From an uncultured Elusimicrobia bacterium (GTDB lineage Bacteria > Elusimicrobiota > Elusimicrobia > UBA1565 > UBA9628), in the NCBI GenBank assembly GCA_903881545.1, contig CAIRTQ010000052.1:1-63840 (forward strand): 63,840 nt of DNA, read 5' to 3'. How positions within the stretch are numbered: the first letter of the stretch is position 1; each line of letters starts with the position of its first letter. The notes beneath the pieces were generated by a model. It was not told where the DNA came from. It made no database searches and saw only the letters and a program-made list of their open reading frames with translations. Below, one piece after another: positions 27,386 through 36,530 of this stretch. A program made the position numbers and the translations under genes.

Positions 27386-29263
27386 TTATTCCATCCGGCT
27401 GTTGCGTTCCAGGGCCCGCACCGCGGCCTGGAATTGCGGGTCGTCGAGCCCTAGCTCCTGGCGCATCCGCGCCGGGGCGCTGAGCCGCTCCAGCCGACAG
27501 GCCCCAGCCAACGAGCCGGGGTCACGGCACAGGGCCTCGATGGCGATGCGGGCGTAGCGGCGGTAACCCTCAGGCGTGGGGTGGTTAGAATCAACGAATT
27601 CAACCTCGGCTGCGATCCGCGCCAGATCGACCAAAAGCGCGCCTTCTTGCGCGGCCACGCGCCGGATGATCAGGTTCTCCCGCGGCCAGGCCGCAGCCAC
27701 GCGCGCGCCGTGTTCATTATAAGCCAAGGTCAGCAGGGCGGGCCGGGCGCCTGCGGCGCGGATCTCCCGGACCAGGCTACGCAGGTGCGCTTCGAATTCC
27801 GCCAGCATGCGCGCCACATGCTCCGCGGTCATGGGGGCCTCGCCCCGGATCCTCGCGGTAAGCGCCGGCTTGTGCAGGTGGTCCAGCCAGGCGCCGTAAA
27901 GCTGGCTGTGGAGCACGAGCCAGTAGTGGCGCCGCAGGCACCAGGCGGCCAGGCCCCGGATGTGCCGGGAGTGGTAGTCCAGCCCCTCGTTCAAGCCGGA
28001 ATAGATCAGGACGATGTCCGGGCCGTAGCGCGACACCTCGCGCCAGGCGGCTAGGTCGCGGAAGCTGTCGGAGCCATGCAGGGCGGCGATGATGACCTCG
28101 CTGGCGCGGCCGGGCAGCGCGTCGCGCAGCATCAGCCGCAGCCAGGCCGGATAGGACCCGCGGGGATGGAAAGGCCAGCCCACGGTCGTAGACCCACCCA
28201 GGCAGAAGACCCGGAGTGTCCCCAGCGGCCGGGCGCTGGAGAAGGTCTGCGGCGGATTGTCCAGCTTCACCAGCCGTGGGTCGGTGGTGAGGATGTCGGC
28301 GCGTCCGTCCGGCCCGGAGCCGGCGGCGGGCACGAAGATGGGAGGCGGGGTCAGGAGCATGGGCTCCAAGAGCCATTCGGGAGAGCACTGCGCCGCGCCG
28401 CTGCCGCCTAAGAACGCCTCCCCGCCGGCCAGCAGGGCCGCGGCGAGCAGCAAGCCCGCCAGCAAGGCCGCGGCTTTCAAGCCGCGTTTGTCGGCATCGG
28501 GGGCTTCGGGCCGGGCGGAGCCGGACCCGCCGCGCAGCAGGGCCCTGCCCGCGGCCAGGAGGAGCGCGCCTACGCCTAGCAGCGTGAGCAACAGCCAACC
28601 GGATGGCGCCTGCCTGGAAAGCACGCAGCCGCGGAAGGCTTGCAGGATCTGCAGCAATGGGTTCAGGCGCAGCAGCGCCTGGTACCTGGGGTTGAGCATG
28701 TCCAGGGGATAGAGTATGGGCGTCAGGAAGAACAAGACCCAGGATGCGGTGGCCCAAGACCGGCCTAGGCCCGGATGTTTCAGCGCGCCCTGCGCCAGGA
28801 ACAGGCTCAGGCCGGCCACCAGCAGCAGTTCCAGCAGTAAGAGCGCGGGCACGAACAGCCAAGTCCGGCCCCAGGCCGCGCCCAGGAACCGGACCGCTGC
28901 CAGCAGGGCCGCGCATTCCAAGAGCCAAGGCCAGAACGCGGCGGCCACGACCGAGAAGACTGCTATTTCGCGCGGGGCCGGGTTGTCATTGCGCCGCAGG
29001 CTGTTGAGGGCTTCGCTCGTCGCGCTCTGGAAGAAGTCCCAGAGCACGACGCCGATGAGCAGGTAGGCGGCGTAGCCCGCGGTCAGCTTGCCCATCCATT
29101 TTTCGAACAGGGCGTAGAGCGTCGCGAACAGCAGGGCCGGGCGCAAAAAAGTCCCCGGCCAGCCGCGCAGCGCGCCGGGATTGTTCCGGCGGAACTCGCG
29201 GCGGGCGCCCTCCCAGATTGGCCGCCAGTAAGCGGCGGCGCCGGATCCGGCCGGCTCTGCCAT
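27386..29263 (-). CDS. ABC-2 type permease fused to an SGNH hydrolase
   Basis: 625 aa from ATG 29263, one base overlapping the rubredoxin stop. Residues about 1-235 are an ABC-2/Wzm-like exporter membrane domain (FRRNNPGALRGWPGTFLRP and FFLTPILYPLDMLNPRYQ are typical of polysaccharide exporters). After a further hydrophobic segment (LKAAALLAGLLLAAALLAGG) a GDSL/SGNH domain follows: FCLGGSTTVGWPF (Ser block), IYSGLNEGLDYH (the Asn block position reads GLNE) and DSNHPTPEGYRRYA (Asp-His). No ABC ATPase gene is adjacent. Suggests export coupled to de-O-acylation of a polymer outside the membrane. Confidence 0.8.
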   Translation of the reverse strand: MAEPAGSGAAAYWRPIWEGARREFRRNNPGALRGWPGTFLRPALLFATLYALFEKWMGKLTAGYAAYLLIGVVLWDFFQSATSEALNSLRRNDNPAPREIAVFSVVAAAFWPWLLECAALLAAVRFLGAAWGRTWLFVPALLLLELLLVAGLSLFLAQGALKHPGLGRSWATASWVLFFLTPILYPLDMLNPRYQALLRLNPLLQILQAFRGCVLSRQAPSGWLLLTLLGVGALLLAAGRALLRGGSGSARPEAPDADKRGLKAAALLAGLLLAAALLAGGEAFLGGSGAAQCSPEWLLEPMLLTPPPIFVPAAGSGPDGRADILTTDPRLVKLDNPPQTFSSARPLGTLRVFCLGGSTTVGWPFHPRGSYPAWLRLMLRDALPGRASEVIIAALHGSDSFRDLAAWREVSRYGPDIVLIYSGLNEGLDYHSRHIRGLAAWCLRRHYWLVLHSQLYGAWLDHLHKPALTARIRGEAPMTAEHVARMLAEFEAHLRSLVREIRAAGARPALLTLAYNEHGARVAAAWPRENLIIRRVAAQEGALLVDLARIAAEVEFVDSNHPTPEGYRRYARIAIEALCRDPGSLAGACRLERLSAPARMRQELGLDDPQFQAAVRALERNSRME

Positions 29264-29424
29264 CAGCTCTCCGGCTCGAACAAGTCCTTGCCTACCCCGC
29301 AGATGGGGCAGACCCAATCCGCCGGCACCTTCTCCCAGGGCGTTCCCGGAGGGACCCCGTGTTCCGGATCGCCCGCGTCCGGGTCATAGATGTATCCGCA
29401 CGGCCCGCAGATGAATTTTTTCAT
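29263..29424 (-). CDS. Rubredoxin
   Basis: 53 aa. Two CxxCG knuckles are present, [13 protein letters not shown] at residues 6-18 and [13 protein letters not shown] near 38-50, with the aromatic core positions and length of a classical rubredoxin. One-iron electron carrier, common in anaerobes for reductive oxygen defence. GGAGGG precedes ATG. Its TGA overlaps the ATG of the ABC-SGNH gene (TGATG), an unexpected pairing. Confidence 0.93.
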   Translation of the reverse strand: MKKFICGPCGYIYDPDAGDPEHGVPPGTPWEKVPADWVCPICGVGKDLFEPES

Positions 29425-29495
29425 GGAGGAGCCCTCCCCTGTCGATGTGTTTATGGACGAACGGCCAGAGGATACAAAATTTGGGCGCGGGGAGA

Positions 29496-29506
29496 TTTGA
29501 TATCAT
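29496..29506 (+). promoter_or_regulatory. Extended -10 promoter of the PDZ lipoprotein gene
   Basis: TTTGATATCAT. The 18-mer 29490-29507 (GGGAGATTTGATATCATG) is repeated exactly at 43018-43035, before another envelope gene. Confidence 0.55.
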
Positions 29507-29548
29507 GCCCCGGTAGGCGCGAAGGCGGAGCGGAAGAGGAGGCGAGCG

Positions 29549-30841
29549 ATGAATGTCCGTGGGTGTGTCCTGGGAGCCGTGATGTCGGCGATAGGGCTGG
29601 CCGGATGCGCGACACCGAAACCCGTTGTCGCGGTATTCGAACTCATCCCCCGGGCCCCGGCGCGACCGTCCGCCCCGGTCGCCTGCGTGGTCGCGGATGT
29701 GGGGCCGGGCTCCCCGGCCGCCAAGGGAGGGATTCTGGCGGGCGATGTCTTGGGGGGGATGGAAGGCATCGGGACATTCTCCTGGGGGGATGCTTTCGAT
29801 TCGTTCTTGTCCAGTAGCGCGGCGCCCGTAAGGCTGGAGCTGAGACGGCAGGGCCGCCCCGTGCCGCTGGATGTGATGCCGACCCCGGGCCTCGACCCCT
29901 TGGGGGTTTCGTGCGATTTTGGGGACTCCTTGATCGTCCAGGATGAGACGGCGGTCGTGCTGAAGGACTCCCTGCGCCTGCTGGCTCGGGTCGAGGTGAT
30001 CGGTCCCGCCAGCTTCATCTGGGTCCGCCTGACGAACGATTCCGGCCACCCCTTGAAGGTTGGGCCCGAGATGTTCACGGCCTCCTCGGCGGATTGGACG
30101 GCTATTAATCCTATACGGCTTCCCGACATGAAGGAACTCCTCCGGGTGCTGGAGCTGGCCAAGAACTTCTCCGGACATACGCAGGCGAGCTATACCTTCG
30201 GCAACATGCTGAGCCAGCTCCCCAGGATCATCCCCATTCCAGGGGCGGGGATGGGTGCCAACATCCTGCTGAAGGACACCGGCCTGGCGGATGCGCTCGA
30301 TGCCAAGACTGCCTTTTTGAGCAGCATGCGCCTTGGCGGAGGGGGGGCGGGGGTGGCCTTGAGGGGCGCGAGCCAGGGCTTGGCTTCTACCTGGGTTGCC
30401 TCCAGCGGCGACATGGACAAGGACCTGGCGGCCGCCGTCAATGAAATCGCCCGGAGGAAGGCCTTCCGGGAGGCCCTACTCCTGCCGGGGTATTCCCAGG
30501 AGGGCTATATTTACTTCGGACAGCCCGACATGCTGCCCTTGCGCCTGAGCTTCGAGTCCGGGGCCACGCGGCTTTCCCTGATATTCGATGAGAAGAGGTT
30601 CGCGATGACCGCCCTCCAGCTGGAGGCCTACGCCATGGGCATCCCGGAAGGGGCATTCAAGAAGGCGGTCCTGGCGGACGGGCGCGTCTTCGATGGCAAG
30701 ATCGGCGGCTTCCTCCCCAGGGCGCACGCGTTCTCGACTCAGGTCATCAAGGGTGGACGGCTCGTGAAGGGCCGCCTCCTGGTGCGGGATATCCGTCTGC
30801 TGAAGGTGGCGGGGCGCAACACCATCATCGTCTCCCCTTAG
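29549..30841 (+). CDS. Lipoprotein with a PDZ-like domain
   Basis: 430 aa. Signal peptide with lipobox IGLAGC near residue 20. A PDZ-like segment follows (VACVVADVGPGSPAAKGGIL and AGDVLGGMEG). The rest contains YTFGNMLSQLPRIIPIPGAG and Gly-rich SMRLGGGGAGVALRG, of no family I recognise. The start has GAGGAGG upstream. Predicted to sit in the envelope; no function assigned. Precedes the reductase operon by 96 nt without an obvious terminator. Confidence 0.65.
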   Translation: MNVRGCVLGAVMSAIGLAGCATPKPVVAVFELIPRAPARPSAPVACVVADVGPGSPAAKGGILAGDVLGGMEGIGTFSWGDAFDSFLSSSAAPVRLELRRQGRPVPLDVMPTPGLDPLGVSCDFGDSLIVQDETAVVLKDSLRLLARVEVIGPASFIWVRLTNDSGHPLKVGPEMFTASSADWTAINPIRLPDMKELLRVLELAKNFSGHTQASYTFGNMLSQLPRIIPIPGAGMGANILLKDTGLADALDAKTAFLSSMRLGGGGAGVALRGASQGLASTWVASSGDMDKDLAAAVNEIARRKAFREALLLPGYSQEGYIYFGQPDMLPLRLSFESGATRLSLIFDEKRFAMTALQLEAYAMGIPEGAFKKAVLADGRVFDGKIGGFLPRAHAFSTQVIKGGRLVKGRLLVRDIRLLKVAGRNTIIVSP

Positions 30842-30937
30842 CAGTCCGTGGCGGAGGTCGTCATCGTCTGGATTTAATTGGAATCGAACATGGTACATTT
30901 AGGAAAAGTTTGAAGCTCATAATAGGAGGATTGTGAC

Positions 30938-31735
30938 ATGACCTTCGGAGGGATAGATCTCGGCTCGACTACAGGCAAAGCGGTCGTCATCATTGATGAC
31001 AAGATAATCCTCGGAGACATCGTGATGGCTACTCCCAAGCCCGCGGTCACGGCCCGGATGGCCATGGACGCGGCGCTGAAGAACGCAGGGATCGCGTCGC
31101 TCCAGAGCCTTGATTACATCGTCAGCACGGGCTACGGCCGGCTTAAGGTCGAATTCGCCAACGAGAACATCTCCGAGATATCCTGCCACGCCAAAGGCGC
31201 CTTCCACCTGATGCCCTCGGTCAGGACCATCATCGACATCGGCGGCCAGGACTGCAAGGCCATCGCCTTGAACGACAAGGGCGGCACGCTGGGATTCGAG
31301 ATGAACGAGCGCTGCGCCGCAGGCACCGGGCGGTTCTTTCAGGTCATGGCCAAGGTCCTGGGCTGCGGACTGGAAGGCATCGGCGCCGCCGCGAACATCA
31401 GCCCGACCGCCGCCAACATATCGAACCAGTGCAGCGTGTTCGCGGAATCCGAGATCATCACCTTGGTCAACAACGATGTGCCGCTGCCCGATGTCATCAC
31501 CGGGATCAACAAATCGGTTGCCAGCCGGGTGAGCTCGCTGGCCCGGAGGGCCGGGGTGGCCGAAGATGTCGTCATCAGCGGCGGATGCTATAACAATGAG
31601 GGCCTCATCAGCGCCCTGGGGCAGTGCCTGGGAGTGGAAATAATGAAGCTGCCGCTCAACCCCCAATTCATGGGAGCTTTAGGGGCGGCGGTCTTCGCGA
31701 AAGAGAAAGCCGCGGCCAAGACTGCGGCAAAATAG
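30938..31735 (+). CDS. ATP-dependent activase (BadF/HgdC family) of HgdB-type reductases
   Basis: 265 aa homodimer-type activase. ASKHA phosphate loop GGIDLGSTTGKAVVI at the N-terminus, second loop TIIDIGGQDCKAI, and the Cys pair that binds the inter-subunit [4Fe-4S] cluster in MNERCAAGTGRFF and SNQCSVFAESEI. Uses ATP hydrolysis to drive single electrons to low potential into 2-hydroxyacyl-CoA dehydratases, benzoyl-CoA reductases or double-cubane proteins. It is the only activase for the two reductase pairs that follow. SD AGGAGG 8 nt upstream. Confidence 0.92.
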   Translation: MTFGGIDLGSTTGKAVVIIDDKIILGDIVMATPKPAVTARMAMDAALKNAGIASLQSLDYIVSTGYGRLKVEFANENISEISCHAKGAFHLMPSVRTIIDIGGQDCKAIALNDKGGTLGFEMNERCAAGTGRFFQVMAKVLGCGLEGIGAAANISPTAANISNQCSVFAESEIITLVNNDVPLPDVITGINKSVASRVSSLARRAGVAEDVVISGGCYNNEGLISALGQCLGVEIMKLPLNPQFMGALGAAVFAKEKAAAKTAAK

Positions 31736-31748
31736 GGAGACAACCGCT

Positions 31749-32894
31749 ATGGCGGAAAACCAACCTCTGGTCCTGGAAAAATTCTCGCGCATCGCCGGCA
31801 GCCTGGCCAATCCTTCCGTCGCGGCGTTCAAAGGCCAGGGCGGCAAGGTCGTCGGCTACTTCTGCGCCTTCATCCCCGAGGAGCTGTTCATCGCCGCAGG
31901 CCTTCTTCCCTTCAGGATGAGAGGGACGGGGAGCGAAAACACCGAGCGGGCCGACGAATATTTCACCTCGTGGAACTGCAGCTTCCCGCGCCATTGCTTC
32001 AACCAGGCGCTCCTGGGGAAATTCGATTTTCTCGACGGCCTCGTCGTCGGGTCCGGCTGCGACGCCATGCGCTACATCTACGACAATTGGAAGCAGAGCC
32101 CGCTAAAGACGCCTTTCCTCCATCTGCTCAACAGCCCGCATGTCAGCGGCAAGGCCATGGCCGGATATTACAAGGACGAGCTGGCCAGGCTGAAGTCCGC
32201 CCTTGAGGGACGCTTCGGCGGCAAGGTGACCGACCAGAAGCTGTGGGACGCGATCACGCTCTGCAACGAGACGCGCGCCCTCCAGCAGAGCATCTATGAC
32301 CTCCGAAAATCGCCCACCCCTCCCATTTCCGGCTCTGAGATGGTGGCGGTCATGGTGGCGGGCGCCTCCCTGCCGAAAGAGGAATACAACGCCGACCTCA
32401 AGGCCCTGCTGGCCGAGCTGAAGCAGCGGCCCGCGGCAGGGAAATATCCCGCGCGGCTGATGCTGGTCGGCTCTTGCGGCGACGACGCTAGCATGTGCGG
32501 CATCGTTGAAGAACTGGGCGCCGTGGTGGTGACCGACCACACCTGCTTCGGAGGCCGGATGAAGTATAAGGGCGTGGCCCAGACCGGAGGAGATCCGCTT
32601 GAGGCCATCGCGAACTATCAGATCATCGAACGCCCCTTCTGCGCCAAGATGGGCGGCGCGCACGCGCTGCGGGCCGGCGCGATCATCGCAGCCGCCCGCG
32701 ACTTCAAAGTCGACGGCATCATCGGCCAGCGCCTGGGCTGCTGCGACGCCTGGGGGGGCGAATTCTTCATGCTCCGGGATGAGCTCAAGGACGCCGGCAT
32801 ACCCCTCCTGGTCATCGAGAAGGAATATATCTCTGATTCCGAGGGCCAGCTGGCGACGCGCGTCCAGGCTTTCATAGAGACGGTCAGGAGGTAG
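31749..32894 (+). CDS. HgdB/BcrC-type subunit, pair 1
   Basis: 381 aa. GGKVVGYFCAFIPEELFIAAG is, in part, the family N-terminal signature. Likely [Fe-S] ligands lie in SWNCSFPRHCF, VVGSGCDAMRY and LGCCDAWGGEF. Belongs to the 2-hydroxyacyl-CoA dehydratase D-component/benzoyl-CoA reductase family. Forms a probable heterodimer with the next gene. A paralogue occurs at 34147, so the pair has been duplicated. Substrate unknown. Confidence 0.85.
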   Translation: MAENQPLVLEKFSRIAGSLANPSVAAFKGQGGKVVGYFCAFIPEELFIAAGLLPFRMRGTGSENTERADEYFTSWNCSFPRHCFNQALLGKFDFLDGLVVGSGCDAMRYIYDNWKQSPLKTPFLHLLNSPHVSGKAMAGYYKDELARLKSALEGRFGGKVTDQKLWDAITLCNETRALQQSIYDLRKSPTPPISGSEMVAVMVAGASLPKEEYNADLKALLAELKQRPAAGKYPARLMLVGSCGDDASMCGIVEELGAVVVTDHTCFGGRMKYKGVAQTGGDPLEAIANYQIIERPFCAKMGGAHALRAGAIIAAARDFKVDGIIGQRLGCCDAWGGEFFMLRDELKDAGIPLLVIEKEYISDSEGQLATRVQAFIETVRR

Positions 32895-32897
32895 GCC

Positions 32898-34136
32898 ATG
32901 GCCATGAACGATCAAGAGATTTTAGACCAGCTCAACGCCGAGGCCAATGAGGCCTTCAAAGCCTTGACGATAGCCGGGGTCAATGAGAACGCCAGGAAGG
33001 GCCGGCCGTTCATCATCGCTTCCGACGATGTCCTGCCGGAGATCTCCGTCGCGATGGACCTCTCGATTTCCATCATGACCGTGGCGGGCGCGATGGGCAC
33101 GGGCGGCCCCGGCGCCGCGGAGCGGATCGACAAAGCCACGGAGATGGGCATCGAGAACCGGCTCTGCGCCAGCGTCAAGATGGCGGCCTATTACCTGCAA
33201 GCGGGGATACTCCCCGTGCCGGACATGATCATCACGACGAATTCTCCCTGCGACGCCGTGGAGATGCTGGGCCAGATGATGGAAAACTACCAGCCCTGGG
33301 CCAAGGTCCCCAAGTTCCGATTGGACGCCCCCCACGGCCGCGAGGCGGCGGATTTCGCTTATTTCGGGAGCCAGCTCAAGGAGATGGCCCTGGCCATTGA
33401 GAAAGTGACCGGCAAGAAGCTCGCCCTGAAGAGGTTCACCGAGGTCGCCGAGGAGTCCAACAAGCAGGCCAAGCTGATCATGGACTTCCAGGAGTTGAAG
33501 CGCGCCGTCCCCTGTCCCGTCGACCAAGACATGGCCAGGAAAGGCTGGGAGATGGCCCGCTGGGTGGCGGGGACCGATCCGGCGGTGTTCGCCAAGGCGA
33601 CCGGCTGGCTGGAAAGGCTCGTCGAAATGACCGAGCGCCGCGTCCGGCAGAAGCAGGGCATCGACGGCGTCGCGGAGAAGGTCCGCTTCCTCTGGTACGA
33701 TGTGTCGCCTTCGTGGGGCGCCAAGCTTTTTCCCAGGCTCCAGAAAGAGCTGGGCGCGGTCTGCATGATGAACTATTACTCATTCGCCAATTGGCTGCCG
33801 ATCGACACCTCCAGCATGGACGCCTTGCTGCAATCAGCGGCAAAAAAATACCTGATGGGCACTCCCATGACCCGGCAGGCGATGCACTCGGCGGATGTCT
33901 ACTGCGAAGATATCGTCCGCATCTGCAAGGACTTCAAGTGCGCCGCCATGATCATGCCTTGCCATATCGGCCACCGGGACACCAACGCCTATCACAAGCT
34001 CGCCAAGGACACCTGCCGCGCCAACGGCATACCGTTCTTCTTCATCGGCTGCGATGTGTGGGACGAGCGCTACATGTCCCCGGATGTGGTGTTCGACCGG
34101 ATGAAGACATTCTTCCAGGCGACCGGACTGGTTTGA
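32898..34136 (+). CDS. HgdB/BcrB-type subunit, pair 1
   Basis: 412 aa. Same superfamily as the preceding subunit but of the second type. Cys in ENRLCASVKMAAYY, NSPCDAVEMLG, IMPCHIGHRDTN and KDTCRANGIP are candidate cluster ligands. LRKxx-type substrate motifs of benzoyl-CoA reductase are not obvious. FGSQLKEMALAIEKVTGKKL and FQELKRAVPCP match the family middle. Starts 3 nt after the partner, indicating a stoichiometric complex. Confidence 0.83.
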   Translation: MAMNDQEILDQLNAEANEAFKALTIAGVNENARKGRPFIIASDDVLPEISVAMDLSISIMTVAGAMGTGGPGAAERIDKATEMGIENRLCASVKMAAYYLQAGILPVPDMIITTNSPCDAVEMLGQMMENYQPWAKVPKFRLDAPHGREAADFAYFGSQLKEMALAIEKVTGKKLALKRFTEVAEESNKQAKLIMDFQELKRAVPCPVDQDMARKGWEMARWVAGTDPAVFAKATGWLERLVEMTERRVRQKQGIDGVAEKVRFLWYDVSPSWGAKLFPRLQKELGAVCMMNYYSFANWLPIDTSSMDALLQSAAKKYLMGTPMTRQAMHSADVYCEDIVRICKDFKCAAMIMPCHIGHRDTNAYHKLAKDTCRANGIPFFFIGCDVWDERYMSPDVVFDRMKTFFQATGLV

Positions 34137-34146
34137 GGAGAAATAA

Positions 34147-35310
34147 ATGAAATCTGGCCTAAGATCAGAAGTGTTTGAAAAGCTTTCTCGGATTGCGGGG
34201 GCCATCAGCAGCCCCGAGGTGATGGAGTGGAAGAAGAAGGGCGGCAAGGTCATCGGCTACACCTGCTCATTCGTCCCGGAAGAGCTGTTCGTGGCGGCAG
34301 GGATGCTGCCTTTCAGGATACGCGCGACCGGCAGCCAGGATGCGGGCAAGGCGGATGACTATTTCGAGGCGGCTAATGTCTGCAGCCTGATACGACACAC
34401 CTTCGGCAAGATCTTATCCGGCGAGTATGATTTCATCGACGGCGCCGTCATCGGCGGCGGCTGCGACGGCGGCCGGCATATCCTGGATAACTGGGAGAAA
34501 AGCCCGGCCAAGATCCCATTTCTGGAGCGTATATTCATTCCGCATGCCTCCAATGAACTCACGGCGGGATATTTCCACGATCAGCTCGCCCGCTTGAAGG
34601 CCCGGATGGAGGAGCATTTCGGCATAAAAATCGGCGATGATAAGCTTCGAGACGCGATCCGGCTCTGCAACGAGATAAGGGGCCTGCAAAGAGAGCTCTA
34701 TGCGTTCAGGATTTCGGACAACCCTCCGATCACCGGCGCGGAAACCGTGGCCGCCATCGTGGCCGGGTCCTCCATGCCGAAGCAGGAATACCGGGACGAC
34801 CTGAAGAAGCTGATAGGAGAGCTGAAGGCTGTTGTGGTTCCGGAGAAGAAATACACGGCCCGGGTCATGATCGTAGGCCCTGGCCATGACGACGCGTCGC
34901 TGTGCGATATCGTCGAGAGCCTCGGCGGCCTGGTCGTCGCAGACCTGACCTGTTTCGGCGGCAAGGTGATGTTCGGCAGCGTCAAGGAAGACGGGGCTGA
35001 CCCGCTCCAGGCCATCGCCGATTATCAGGTGCTGATAAGGCCGTTCTGCCCTAAAAACCTCGGGGCGCATCCGAGCATCAACAAGGAGCTCTTCGCCAAG
35101 ATCAAGGAGTTCAAAGTGGGCGGGGTCATCGGCCAGATATTCCTGTGCTGCGACACCTGGGGCGGCGAGATCCATATCCTGGGCAAGGAGTTCAGAGCGG
35201 CCGGCGTCCCCCTGCTCCGGATCGAGAGGGAATGCACGTCCGATTCCACGGGGCAGTTGCAGACGCGCGTCCAGGCATTCATCGAAACCATCTCGGGAGG
35301 CGCGCTATGA
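34147..35310 (+). CDS. HgdB/BcrC-type subunit, pair 2
   Basis: 387 aa, clear paralogue of 31749-32894: VIGYTCSFVPEELFVAAGML, GGGCDGGRHILDNW, LTCFGGKVMFG and FLCCDTWGGEIH align along the whole length. The cluster-proximal segment differs (ANVCSLIRHTF versus WNCSFPRHCF), so a second nearby Cys is lost. The two C-termini (TRVQAFIET) are nearly identical. Suggests a diverged second enzyme served by the same activase. Confidence 0.84.
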   Translation: MKSGLRSEVFEKLSRIAGAISSPEVMEWKKKGGKVIGYTCSFVPEELFVAAGMLPFRIRATGSQDAGKADDYFEAANVCSLIRHTFGKILSGEYDFIDGAVIGGGCDGGRHILDNWEKSPAKIPFLERIFIPHASNELTAGYFHDQLARLKARMEEHFGIKIGDDKLRDAIRLCNEIRGLQRELYAFRISDNPPITGAETVAAIVAGSSMPKQEYRDDLKKLIGELKAVVVPEKKYTARVMIVGPGHDDASLCDIVESLGGLVVADLTCFGGKVMFGSVKEDGADPLQAIADYQVLIRPFCPKNLGAHPSINKELFAKIKEFKVGGVIGQIFLCCDTWGGEIHILGKEFRAAGVPLLRIERECTSDSTGQLQTRVQAFIETISGGAL

Positions 35311-36518
35311 TCAACGTCTATTCCCAGTTGCAGATGCAGGCGCAGAAGGCGCTCGGGGGGCTTTGCCTCGACCCCCAGAACGCCTCCTCCGGTCCGTTCG
35401 TGTTGGGCAATGGAGACTTCTTCATCGAGATACCGGCGGCTTACGGTTGCTCCTTTTCCGACCTGACGCTCACCGGAGCCAATGGGACCGCCCTGCCAAA
35501 CGCGGCGGAACTCATCGATAAGGGGATAGAAATCGGCGTGGAAAGCCGGATGTGCAACGCCATCAAGGTCGCCTCTTATTATCTGGAAGCAGGCCTCGTC
35601 CGGAAGCCCGATCTCATCATAACCTCCAACTCGTGTTGCGACGCGATGGACACGCTCGGCAACCTGATTAACGGATACCAGCCCTGGGTGGATGTCCCCA
35701 AATTCAAGATGGACGCGCCGCATAGCTTCGACGAGGCCAGCTATAAATACATGGGACGGCAGTTGCGCCAGGCGGTCGCTTTCATGGAAGATGTTTTTGG
35801 AAAGAAAATGGACTGGGACCGCCTGAGAGAGGTTTGCGTATTATCCAACAAGCAGGCCCAGCTGCTCCTGGAGTTTCAGGAATTAAAGAAGGCTGTGCCG
35901 TGTCCGGCGAATCCCGACTTCTCGCGTCTGGGGTTCGCGTACGATAGATGGACGGGAGAGCGTGTCTCTCCGCAGATAACCGAGTGGCTGGAGCAGCTGG
36001 TCAGCGCCACGGAAGCGCGGGTGAAGGCCAAGCAGGGGATCGAAGGCATCGATGAAAAGGTCCGCTTCCTTTGGCAGGACTTAGCCGGGTCCTGGCCTCC
36101 CGGTTTGTTGTGGGGGCGCCTCCAGAAGGAACTGGGCGCGGTCTGCATCATGGATTACATGTCCTATGGGACATTGACGCCGATCGAACTTTCCAGCGAA
36201 GAGGCCATGTTCACCTCATTTGGCAAGCGCTTCCTGCTGGAAGACCCGATGAACAGGCAGGCCCTGCACACGACCGACCTTTTCTGCGACGATATTCTGG
36301 GGATCGTGAAGGATTTCAAATGCGACGCGGTGGTCATGCCGGCCCATATCGCGCACCGCGACACGAACTCGCGCCTGAAGATCGTGCGGGACATGTGCCG
36401 CGCCAAGGGCATCCCTTGCCTGGTCCTGGGCATAGACATCTGGGACAAGCGCCACATGACGCCTGATGTGGCATTCGACCGGATGAAGACCTTTTTCCAA
36501 TCAACGGGGCTTATTTAA
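35307..36518 (+). CDS. HgdB/BcrB-type subunit, pair 2
   Basis: 403 aa from ATG 35307 (ATGA overlap with its partner). Paralogue of 32898-34136: NSCCDAMDTLGNLINGYQPW, KVRFLWQDLAGSW, LQKELGAVCIMDY and FDRMKTFFQSTGLI align. At the position of IMPCHIGHRDTN in pair 1 it reads VMPAHIAHRDTN, so one possible cluster cysteine is replaced by Ala. It keeps MCNAIKVASYY and RDMCRAKGIP. The difference could mean another cluster type or a non-catalytic pair. Confidence 0.82.
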   Translation: MINVYSQLQMQAQKALGGLCLDPQNASSGPFVLGNGDFFIEIPAAYGCSFSDLTLTGANGTALPNAAELIDKGIEIGVESRMCNAIKVASYYLEAGLVRKPDLIITSNSCCDAMDTLGNLINGYQPWVDVPKFKMDAPHSFDEASYKYMGRQLRQAVAFMEDVFGKKMDWDRLREVCVLSNKQAQLLLEFQELKKAVPCPANPDFSRLGFAYDRWTGERVSPQITEWLEQLVSATEARVKAKQGIEGIDEKVRFLWQDLAGSWPPGLLWGRLQKELGAVCIMDYMSYGTLTPIELSSEEAMFTSFGKRFLLEDPMNRQALHTTDLFCDDILGIVKDFKCDAVVMPAHIAHRDTNSRLKIVRDMCRAKGIPCLVLGIDIWDKRHMTPDVAFDRMKTFFQSTGLI

Positions 36519-36530
36519 AGGATTCCTTGA

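Noticed and set aside
30300-30400. Gly-rich stretch as a possible repeat array
   Set aside because: It is a single coding segment (RLGGGGAGVALRG) within the lipoprotein; no tandem DNA repeat is present.
31749-36518. Calling the reductase pairs true benzoyl-CoA reductase
   Set aside because: Family membership is clear, but two activase subunits, ferredoxin and downstream ring-hydrolysis genes of the benzoyl-CoA pathway are missing.
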